A stretch of DNA of 11,113 bases from Syntrophomonadaceae bacterium (GTDB taxonomy: Bacteria; Bacillota; Dethiobacteria; DTU022; UBA8154). The DNA is taken from the NCBI GenBank assembly GCA_007122565.1, contig SKTJ01000211.1, positions 1-11,113 on the forward strand, written 5' to 3'. The notes beneath the pieces were generated by a model. That model did no database searches. It was not told where the DNA came from and saw nothing but the letters and a program-made list of their open reading frames with translations. Both the position numbers and the translations under genes were made by a program. Position 1 is the stretch's first letter. Each line of letters begins with the position of its first letter. This document shows positions 5,680-11,113 of the stretch, piece by piece.

Positions 5680-5691
5680 AGTGTATTTTTT

Positions 5692-6891
5692 TTATCGGCC
5701 GAAATTCAGCCAAGCATCGAAATAGCGTCGCAGCAGTAAAGGAAATGATGCATTTTCCACATCCTGGGCTACAACCAAATCAACCTCCTTAATAATTTCA
5801 TCTCCCTGGGAGACTACAAAACGGCCAACTACTTCCCCGCGAGTCAAGGGGGGATGGAGGGAGCGAGGCAGTATCACTTCCGTCGAATAGCTTGTTTCCT
5901 CTCCTTTTTTCAACATGAAACTTATCTTTTCAGCGGCCACAACACTAACTTTCGTAATGTTACCTTTTTCCACAGGCAGACTGGCGATTATTTCATTTTT
6001 ATCCTTCAGGGAAACACTAATAAAATTGGCAAATGCGTAATCGAGCAGAGCTGCAGCCTCATTATAGCGCGTATCACTGTCGGGAGCACCCAACACCACA
6101 GCAATAAAGCGTGTTTCGTCACGCTGCGCTGTCGCGGCAATGCATTGTCCCGCTTCCCTTGTGTAACCGGTCTTGATCCCGTCACAGCCACGGTAAAATC
6201 GGACCATACGATTTGTGTTACTCAGAAAAACTCTGCCGCTTCTGATCTGTCCTTCCAGAAAGTTTTCATCCATCCATATTGTGCTCCAACGGAAAAACAG
6301 GTTATGATTCAGTAATTCCCGGCCCAACAGCGCTATGTCATAGGCTGTTGAGTAGTGTTCCCCATGATGCAAACCTGTGGGGTTGATAAAATTGGTACTG
6401 TGCATGTTAAGCTCCAATGCCCGCCGGTTCATCATGTCCACGAAAGCTCTTTCACTGCCGGCAATGTATTCCGCCACCGCCACTGCAGCATCATTACCTG
6501 AGCCCACTGCTACCCCGATCAAAAGAGACTCCATATCAACAACATCGCCCTGACTTAAAAAAAGTTGGGACCCGCCCATCGCAGCTGCGTTATGTGTGAT
6601 TGGAACTTCATCTTGAAGAGATATTTCCCCCCTTTGTAGTGCCTCTAGTGTCAATAACAGGGTCATAATCTTGGTGGTACTGGCAGGGAAAAGCTTTTCG
6701 TGTTCGTTAAGCGAATAAATAATCTCTGCACTGCCAAAATCCATGAGCAATGCCGCCTTCGATTTAAACTCCATTTCCTTCAGGGCATAAACATTCCCGC
6801 CAACCGGGATGAAGCACACGCTGAAAACAATTAACAAAATCAACAGATTTGCAACAAGAGGCCTGAACGTTTTTACCGTAAAATTCATCAT
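5692..6891 (-). CDS. dacF: DacF, sporulation D-alanyl-D-alanine carboxypeptidase
   Basis: This 399-residue low-molecular-weight penicillin-binding protein (peptidase family S11) removes the terminal D-Ala from spore peptidoglycan stem peptides and so tunes cross-linking of the forespore wall. A signal peptide is evident (about 1-36, hydrophobic core LVANLLILLIVFSVCFIPV). The three active-site motifs are intact: PASTTK with Ser71 and Lys74, SGN at 131-133, and KTG at 240-242. A beta-rich PBP5-type C-terminal domain follows (about 300-375), and an amphipathic helix LLLRRYFDAWLNF closes the protein, as in membrane-anchored family members. ATG at 6891 (a second ATG follows) has GAGGGGG upstream. 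The place directly before spoIIA is as in Bacillus, where dacF is expressed in the forespore by sigma-F. It has its own terminator. Confidence 0.96.
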   Translation of the reverse strand: MMNFTVKTFRPLVANLLILLIVFSVCFIPVGGNVYALKEMEFKSKAALLMDFGSAEIIYSLNEHEKLFPASTTKIMTLLLTLEALQRGEISLQDEVPITHNAAAMGGSQLFLSQGDVVDMESLLIGVAVGSGNDAAVAVAEYIAGSERAFVDMMNRRALELNMHSTNFINPTGLHHGEHYSTAYDIALLGRELLNHNLFFRWSTIWMDENFLEGQIRSGRVFLSNTNRMVRFYRGCDGIKTGYTREAGQCIAATAQRDETRFIAVVLGAPDSDTRYNEAAALLDYAFANFISVSLKDKNEIIASLPVEKGNITKVSVVAAEKISFMLKKGEETSYSTEVILPRSLHPPLTRGEVVGRFVVSQGDEIIKEVDLVVAQDVENASFPLLLRRYFDAWLNFGR

Positions 6892-6910
6892 ATCATCCCC
6901 CTCATTCCCC

Positions 6911-6940
6911 TATTATCTCCAGCGATTAGAAAGAATAACC
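6911..6940 (-). promoter_or_regulatory. Candidate sigma-F-type promoter of dacF
   Basis: On the minus strand GGTTA (6940-6936), 15 nt, GGAGATAATA (6920-6911). The -10 fits the known sigma-F pattern GGNRANAHTR at all positions, the -35 fits GYWTA at four of five, and 15 nt is the usual spacing. It lies about 20 nt before the dacF start. The -35 overlaps the outer end of the intergenic repeat. Confidence 0.5.
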
Positions 6941-7137
6941 ACAGAATGTACAAAAAAAAAGCGAAGAAAAAGACTAAATAATTAAAACAGAATACACAAA
7001 AAAGAGCCAAGAATGTACGGAAGAACACATAAAATAAAAGACAAAGGTCCGCCCTTTTCTGTGTATTCTTTAGTCTTTTTCTTGACTTATTTTGTGTGTT
7101 CTGTGTAATCTTTGTCTGCTGTTTATTCTGTATTCGT
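6939..7137. repeat. Degenerate AT-rich intergenic repeat with long inverted arms
   Basis: This fills the 254-nt gap between pdp and dacF. The word CAGAATACACA recurs in variants on both strands (6939-6952, 6987-6998, 7007-7018, 7021-7031 forward; 7059-7070, 7093-7110, 7123-7137 inverted). An exact 15-bp inverted pair lies at 6964-6978 and 7069-7083 (AAGAAAAAGACTAAA). A second pair of 16 bp with one mismatch lies at 7022-7037 and 7088-7103, and a third, AGACAAAG/CTTTGTCT, at 7039-7046 and 7110-7117. The second and third pairs cross the first, so this is inverted duplication of a unit rather than one simple hairpin. No ORF or transposase is present. Confidence 0.7.
6952..7083 (-). terminator. 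Possible 3' end of the xerD-deoB-pdp transcript
   Basis: Read on the minus strand, the 15-bp inverted pair (7083-7069 with 6978-6964), extended by GAATACACA words, could close a large AT-rich hairpin that is followed within 3 nt by nine T residues (6960-6952). It is not a classical compact GC-rich terminator, but no other candidate follows pdp. Confidence 0.3.
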
Positions 7138-7145
7138 TTTTGCTG

Positions 7146-8462
7146 TTAGTTTGGGAACGGAGGTACCACACCATGTATTATTGGAGTAATCTCTGCCCGT
7201 TCTTCACCGATAGTAAAGGCATTTAGCAGTTCGCGGCAAGCGGGTTCGCGGACCTCTTCTTTATCGCTGTAAATACATGCAAGGGAGTCGTTCTCTGTAA
7301 CCCGTTCACCTACTTTAAACTTTAGCACCACCCCGGCCGCCGGGTTAATCTCCTCACCTTTGCAAGAACGACCTGTGCCGAGGGATATGGCCACCTTACC
7401 TACTATCCGGGCATCGATCTCTCTTATATAACCACCTTTAGATGCACGAACCTCATCAGAGAAAGATGCCTGTGGTAGCAGTGTCAGATCATCCAGGCAT
7501 TCCAGGCGGCCACCCTGGGAGATGACCATCTGCCGAAACTTCTGAAGCGCTGCACCGCTTTCCAGCAAACGCATCAGTTGCTCTTGCCCTTCCTCCGGAT
7601 TCCTTACCCGCCCACTGAGGGCTAGCATATAACCTCCAAGCACTATACAAAGCCGCTCCACATCTGCCGGGCCTTTCCCCTGTAGAACAGCAATGGCTTC
7701 TTTCACCTCCAGAGCATTACCTACCGCGTAGCCCAGAGGTTGGTTCATATCAGTAACAACAGAAACGATGCGCTTTCCCATATCCTTGCCTATGCGTACC
7801 ATAATCTCTGCAAGATGAAAGGCTTCCTCCCGGCTTTGCATAAAAGCACCCCGCCCTGTTTTCACATCAAGTAAAATTGCACCAGCTCCTCCGGCGATTT
7901 TCTTGCTCATGATCGAAGCAGCAATCAGCGAAATGTTTTCTACTGTACCAGTAACATCACGCAGTGCATATAACTTCCCATCTGCTGGAGTAATGCTTTC
8001 TGTTTGAACCATAATAGCAATGTTATTGTCCCTTACCAGGTCAACAAATTGTCCCGTAGTCAGATCTGCGCTAAAGCCGGGGATACTCTCCAGTTTATCG
8101 ATAGTCCCGCCGGAGAATCCAAGGCCACGTCCCGAAATTTTGGCTACCGGAACTCCGGCGGCAGCCACCAGAGGTGCAAGTACAAGCGTCACTTTGTCAC
8201 CAACTCCACCGCTGCTGTGTTTATCCACCACGATCTTGTCAAGAGAACTAAAGTCCAATGTTTCGCCTGAAGCAGCCAGAGCTGCTGTGAGCGCATTTGT
8301 TTCCTTGTTGTTAAGCCCCTGGAAATAGATAGACATGAGCATTGCAGCCATCTGGTATTCAGGAATGAATCCGTTGTTATATTCCTGAACCAGATAATTG
8401 ACTTCCTCCCACGAAAGGCTCTGTCCATCTCTTTTCTTAGTGATTAAGTCCAGGATATTCAT
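7146..8462 (-). CDS. pdp: Pyrimidine-nucleoside phosphorylase
   Basis: This 438-residue enzyme splits uridine, deoxyuridine and thymidine with phosphate into the free base and (deoxy)ribose 1-phosphate, in the cytoplasm. Length agrees with Bacillus Pdp (433). Family motifs are present: KHSSGGVGDK (81-90, usually KHSTGGVGDK), the signature SGRGLGFSGGTIDKLESIPG (110-129), ALRDVTGTVE (166-175), SIMSKKIAGG (183-192) and DVKTGRGAF (199-207). The alpha helical N-terminal and C-terminal biotinyl-like domain (about 345-435) are complete. ATG at 8462 overlaps the deoB stop by ATGA, so the two are translationally coupled. The sugar phosphate product is the substrate of DeoB encoded just before it. In Bacillus this place holds the purine phosphorylase pupG instead. 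Thymidine phosphorylase (deoA) is a near relative; the Bacillus-type context favours pdp. Confidence 0.95.
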   Translation of the reverse strand: MNILDLITKKRDGQSLSWEEVNYLVQEYNNGFIPEYQMAAMLMSIYFQGLNNKETNALTAALAASGETLDFSSLDKIVVDKHSSGGVGDKVTLVLAPLVAAAGVPVAKISGRGLGFSGGTIDKLESIPGFSADLTTGQFVDLVRDNNIAIMVQTESITPADGKLYALRDVTGTVENISLIAASIMSKKIAGGAGAILLDVKTGRGAFMQSREEAFHLAEIMVRIGKDMGKRIVSVVTDMNQPLGYAVGNALEVKEAIAVLQGKGPADVERLCIVLGGYMLALSGRVRNPEEGQEQLMRLLESGAALQKFRQMVISQGGRLECLDDLTLLPQASFSDEVRASKGGYIREIDARIVGKVAISLGTGRSCKGEEINPAAGVVLKFKVGERVTENDSLACIYSDKEEVREPACRELLNAFTIGEERAEITPIIHGVVPPFPN

Positions 8463-9655
8463 GCCTGAGATACTCTCCTTCCAAAAAGATCTGCGGCAAA
8501 ACTTTCCCCCGTAAGTGGAGCGGCACAGTGTAAGACTTCAGCCATTGTGGCAGCCAGATCGGCGAACGTTTTTCGTATGCCCAGATTCGTTTTTTTCATG
8601 CCGGGACTGTATGCCAGCAAAGGAACAAATTCCCTGGTGTGATTTGTGCCTGGAAAGGTAGGATCACAGCCATGATCCGCAGTAATAAAGAGAAGATCGC
8701 CCTCTTTCAATTTACTTAATATCCCTTCAAGCGAACGATCAAATGCCTCCAGCTCACGGGCAAAACCCACCACATCGTTGCGATGACCGTAGACCATATC
8801 GAAATCAACAAGCGTGGCCCAAAATAGTCCGTTGAAATCCGCGCTAATGGCTAACTGTAGCGCTTCCATAACTTCCTTATTACCTGCAGCAGGCAGATGT
8901 TTCGTAATCCCCCGACCGGCAAATATATCCTTCACTTTACCGACAACCCATACCTGGGCTCCTTTTTCCTGAATAGAATCAAGGATCGTTTTGCCTGGCG
9001 GAAACAGGGAATAATCACGACGGCCTGCCGTACGTTTGAAGTTCCCGGGTGTACCGCTAAAGGGCCTGGCAATTACTCTTCCCACAGCATGATCTTTGAC
9101 CAGAATACGGTCCCGCGCAACACGGCACCAATCATAAAGAGTCTCCCGGCTCACCACTGTTTCATGCGCGGCAATTTGAAAGACGCTGTCGGCAGAAGTA
9201 TAGACGATGGGAAACCCGCTTTGCAGGTGCTTAGTGCCGAGACTGTCAATAATCTCCGTGCCGGAGGCAACTACATTCCCCATGACCGGACGGCCAATAG
9301 CTTCTGCGAAAGCGGTAATAAGTTCAGAAGGAAATCCATGTGGGTAGAGCGGAAAGGGCTTTTCAAGCAAGAGTCCCGCTAATTCCCAATGCCCCGATGT
9401 CGTATCCTTACCCGGCGAACGGGCAGCCATCTTGCCAAAGGAACCCTTAATTGTTGTTTTTTCCTCAAGTTGGGGAACTATTTCCCCAAGGCCGAGCGAA
9501 AGAAGATTGGGAAGCTTTAAATTCCCTGTATGCAAAGCAATATGACCTAAAGTATTGCTTCCGGTATCCCCATAAGCATCAGCATCCGGCAAAGCCCCCA
9601 CACCTGCGCCATCCAACACCACAATAAAAACCCTGTTTATATCCATTATCCTCAC
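8459..9655 (-). CDS. deoB: Phosphopentomutase
   Basis: This 398-residue enzyme of the alkaline phosphatase superfamily (called drm in Bacillus) converts (deoxy)ribose 1-phosphate to the 5-phosphate, linking nucleoside breakdown to central metabolism. Two Mn ions are bound. The visible ligands and active threonine fit the family: VVLDGAG (Asp15), DTTSGHWE (Thr85), DFDMVYGHRND (Asp286, His291), TADHGCDP (Asp327, His328) and TNHTREFVP (His339). The insert cap domain lies between about 100 and 220. The frame opens at GTG 9655, which overlaps the xerD stop (GTGA); an ATG three codons later (9646) is an alternative, with GAGG rather close to it. The downstream overlap with pdp is ATGA. Together with pdp it forms a complete pyrimidine nucleoside salvage pair. 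Confidence 0.96.
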   Translation of the reverse strand: MRIMDINRVFIVVLDGAGVGALPDADAYGDTGSNTLGHIALHTGNLKLPNLLSLGLGEIVPQLEEKTTIKGSFGKMAARSPGKDTTSGHWELAGLLLEKPFPLYPHGFPSELITAFAEAIGRPVMGNVVASGTEIIDSLGTKHLQSGFPIVYTSADSVFQIAAHETVVSRETLYDWCRVARDRILVKDHAVGRVIARPFSGTPGNFKRTAGRRDYSLFPPGKTILDSIQEKGAQVWVVGKVKDIFAGRGITKHLPAAGNKEVMEALQLAISADFNGLFWATLVDFDMVYGHRNDVVGFARELEAFDRSLEGILSKLKEGDLLFITADHGCDPTFPGTNHTREFVPLLAYSPGMKKTNLGIRKTFADLAATMAEVLHCAAPLTGESFAADLFGRRVSQA

Positions 9656-10539
9656 GCTCTCGGGTGCGTTTGGTTATATATATCTTTAATCTTCTGCCTG
9701 GTAAGGTGAGTATAAATCTGAGTTGTTGAGATATCAGCATGCCCCAGCATTTCCTGCACGGATCGTAAATCAGCTCCGTTTTCCAAAAGGTGTGTGGCAA
9801 AGGAATGACGCAGTGTATGGGGGGTAATATCACCATTAATGCCTGCTTTAAGGGAATACTTTTTTAAGATCTTCCAAAAACCCTGCCGGGTTAGGCGTTT
9901 GCCCTGTTGATTGAGAAACAATGCCTTTTCCTCTTTGTTTTTGATGATCTTGCCACGGCTATTTTTAAGATAATCCTGGAGACTTTTTATAGCAACAGAT
10001 CCCAGGGGAATCATTCTTTCCTTGCTGCCTTTACCGATGCAGCGCAAAAAACCCATTTTAATATTAACATTATTTATATCAAGTGAAACAAGTTCAGAAA
10101 CCCTGATTCCGGTGGCGTAAAGCATTTCCATCATGGCCCTGTCCCGTTGTCCACCAACCTTACCACATTCAGGTTGTTCCAGCAACAATTCCACATCATC
10201 ACAAGAAAGAACGTGGGGAAGCTGTTTTTCAGAGCGAGGCGTTTCCAGTTCCCTGGCGGGATTAACTTCAATTATCTGTTCTTTCATCAGAAACTGATAA
10301 AAAGAACGAACAGCAGCCAAGCTGCGGGTGACAGAGGCAGGCGCCAATCCCATATCCCGTTGTACACCAAGAAAACGGGAGATCTCCTCACGCCCCGTTT
10401 CCGCAAAATCAGTAATCCCGTTCTGCTTCAAATAATGCAAGTATTTATTTAAATCCCGCCCGTACGAATCAAGCGTATTGGCCGCGAGCCCTTTTTCCAC
10501 TGACAGGTAGTAAACAAAATCTTGCAGAAACTTTTCCAT
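9652..10539 (-). CDS. xerD: XerD site-specific tyrosine recombinase
   Basis: This 295-residue tyrosine recombinase works with XerC at the dif site to resolve chromosome dimers. An N-terminal SAM-like DNA-binding domain (about 1-90) precedes the catalytic domain. All catalytic residues are present: Arg146 (ATGIRVSEL), Lys170 (GKGSKER), His241 and Arg244 (HTLRHSFATHLL), His267 (LGHADISTTQIYTH) and Tyr276. The frame could begin at TTG 10572, but ATG 10539 has AAGGGG 10 nt upstream, gives 295 residues (Bacillus XerD is 296), and matches the family N-terminus (MEKFLQDFVYYLSVEKGLA). Its place between spoIIM and deoB is as in Bacillus (ripX), so it is the housekeeping XerD, not an element integrase. 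It shares a GTGA overlap with deoB. XerC itself is a near relative; context decides. Confidence 0.95.
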   Translation of the reverse strand: MEKFLQDFVYYLSVEKGLAANTLDSYGRDLNKYLHYLKQNGITDFAETGREEISRFLGVQRDMGLAPASVTRSLAAVRSFYQFLMKEQIIEVNPARELETPRSEKQLPHVLSCDDVELLLEQPECGKVGGQRDRAMMEMLYATGIRVSELVSLDINNVNIKMGFLRCIGKGSKERMIPLGSVAIKSLQDYLKNSRGKIIKNKEEKALFLNQQGKRLTRQGFWKILKKYSLKAGINGDITPHTLRHSFATHLLENGADLRSVQEMLGHADISTTQIYTHLTRQKIKDIYNQTHPRA

Positions 10540-10582
10540 CCAGAAATATCCCCTTAGACTATAATGCAGCAATATCTATAAA

Positions 10583-10611
10583 ATATTCCACACCGGAAAC
10601 AAAAACCCTCT
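10583..10611 (-). promoter_or_regulatory. Candidate sigma-H-like promoter in front of xerD
   Basis: On the minus strand AGAGGGTTT (10611-10603), 11 nt, GTGGAATAT (10591-10583). The -10 fits the sigma-H pattern RNNGAATWW fully. The -35 fits RNAGGAWWW at eight of nine positions, but the mismatch falls in the AGGA core. The spacing equals that of the spoIIA promoter. The predicted start of transcription is about 37 nt before the xerD ATG. This is a by-eye match only. Confidence 0.35.
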
Positions 10612-10615
10612 CTAT

Positions 10616-10641
10616 ATTCAATATTTTTTCACATATTGAAT
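10616..10641. repeat. Perfect 9-bp palindrome between spoIIM and xerD
   Basis: ATTCAATAT (10616-10624) and ATATTGAAT (10633-10641) are exact inverted arms around an 8-nt centre. It lies just after the spoIIM stop and 4 nt upstream of the sigma-H-like -35 box. There is no T-run behind it on the minus strand, so it is a poor terminator. It could be an operator or merely AT-rich symmetry. Confidence 0.5.
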
Positions 10642-10648
10642 GTTTAGT

Positions 10649-11113
10649 TTATATTATCGGCATAACCAGTCTCATAAAAACAGGGGTTATATACGCTTCC
10701 ACCAACCCGCCCATTAATGCTAATAGTATGACCAGGCTCATGTATAAACAGTACTGGGGGAGAAATGTATGTTCCGTTTTTCCTCTTGTAAACCTGTTCC
10801 GAAAAAGATAAAAGGAATAAGTAAAAGTAAAAGCTGCCCCTAATATATAAGCGGGCACCAGAAATAGATTGTGCGGTAAGAGAGCGGCAAGGCAAAAGAG
10901 AACTCCTTTAATCGAATAGCGATAAATTAACACACCTACGGTGAACCCGAGGGAAATACCCTTTAGAAAAAGGACTGGCAGTACCAGAAAATAACCAACT
11001 GAGAACATGCCCAGCTCCCATAACAATAGGAAAATTGTGCCGTTTTTAGAAAAAGAAGCCCGGAGCAACTCCGAAGACGCTAACATATCTCCCTCATTCT
11101 CTTTTAAATTATT
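10649..11113 (-). CDS. spoIIM: SpoIIM, engulfment complex membrane protein (5' end cut by window edge)
   Basis: SpoIIM belongs to the DUF95/SpoIIM family. With SpoIID and SpoIIP it forms the mother-cell complex that degrades septal peptidoglycan and drives engulfment. The frame stays open to the right edge, giving 154 visible residues; the family is about 210, so some 55-60 N-terminal residues lie outside. An internal ATG at 11086 is not a credible start because the family's first membrane helix is missing from it. Visible landmarks are LLRASFSKNGTIFLLLWELG, LKGISLGFTVGVLIYRYSIKG and the C-terminal GGLVEAYITP, the most typical family motif. Four or so hydrophobic segments are seen. No clear terminator follows; xerD begins about 110 nt later. 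Any promoter is outside the window. Confidence 0.93.
   Translation of the reverse strand, partial: NNLKENEGDMLASSELLRASFSKNGTIFLLLWELGMFSVGYFLVLPVLFLKGISLGFTVGVLIYRYSIKGVLFCLAALLPHNLFLVPAYILGAAFTFTYSFYLFRNRFTRGKTEHTFLPQYCLYMSLVILLALMGGLVEAYITPVFMRLVMPII

Noticed and set aside
5692..5705. Possible Spo0A box (GGCCGAA, plus strand) at the dacF 3' end
   Set aside because: One mismatch to TGNCGAA and inside the dacF coding end, upstream of the terminator; too weak alone.
4210..10452. Plus-strand open frames at 4210-4416, 5854-6315, 6417-6599, 8004-8328, 8897-9382 and 10147-10452, and minus-strand out-of-frame ones at 1690-1917, 3010-3225, 6006-6191, 8189-8428, 9579-9836 and 10644-10895
   Set aside because: Shadows of sigF, dacF, pdp, deoB, xerD and other certain genes in other frames; no family signals.
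9652..10539. Integrase of a mobile element
   Set aside because: Length, neighbours and order are those of the chromosomal xerD; no attachment site or phage genes are near.
10540..10572. TTG start at 10572 for xerD
   Set aside because: It would add 11 residues without a counterpart, lies close to the predicted transcription start, and ATG 10539 has a proper ribosome-binding site and family length.
10649..11086. A complete short SpoIIM starting at ATG 11086
   Set aside because: The frame is open to the right edge and the family's N-terminal helix would be missing; it is a gene cut by the window.
1..11113. A new defence, toxin, CRISPR or biosynthetic system
   Set aside because: All main genes belong to known sporulation, recombination or nucleoside families; nothing in the gaps supports such a system.

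Overview
The window is a chromosomal sporulation region of an endospore-forming, Gram-positive, low-to-mid G+C bacterium. I infer Bacillota, most likely class Clostridia, and cannot name a genus. All supported genes lie on the minus strand, so transcription runs from the right edge to the left edge. The order matches the known Bacillus subtilis block spoIIM - xerD(ripX) - drm(deoB) - pupG - dacF - spoIIAA - spoIIAB - sigF - spoVA. Here a pyrimidine-nucleoside phosphorylase gene replaces pupG. SpoVAA, SpoVAB and SpoVAEa are absent. Two small genes sit between sigF and spoVAC: one for an unrecognised membrane protein and one for a dodecin.

Region by region, in transcription order. (1) 11113-10649: 3' part of spoIIM (engulfment), cut by the right edge. 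(2) 10539-7146: xerD, deoB and pdp, tightly packed with GTGA and ATGA overlaps. This joins a chromosome-dimer recombinase to a nucleoside salvage pair that turns pyrimidine nucleosides into pentose 5-phosphates. (3) 7145-6892: a gene-free interval filled by a degenerate AT-rich repeat with long inverted arms, ending in a candidate forespore promoter for dacF. (4) 6891-5692: dacF, a penicillin-binding D,D-carboxypeptidase, followed by an intrinsic terminator. (5) 5653-4008: a perfect sigma-H-type promoter and then spoIIAA-spoIIAB-sigF, the partner-switching module that activates sigma-F in the forespore, closed by an intrinsic terminator at 3833-3861. (6) 3832-1: a candidate sigma-F/G promoter and then the small membrane protein, dodecin, spoVAC, spoVAD, spoVAE(b) and spoVAF (cut by the left edge). 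The spoVA products move dipicolinic acid into the forespore and release it at germination.

The logic is a temporal cascade. Sigma-H makes the SpoIIA proteins and sigma-F before and during asymmetric division. Sigma-F (and later sigma-G) can then read the sporulation genes flanking it, dacF and the spoVA operon, both preceded by similar GATAATA -10 boxes. Conserved housekeeping genes (xerD, deoB, pdp) lie between the two sporulation segments.

I found no wholly new system, mobile element, CRISPR array, tRNA or rRNA. The items most worth following are the two small genes inside the spoVA unit, a dodecin that lacks the usual flavin-stacking tryptophan, a probable CTG start for spoVAF, an intergenic repeat family present in two places, and a sigma-H-like signal in front of xerD.
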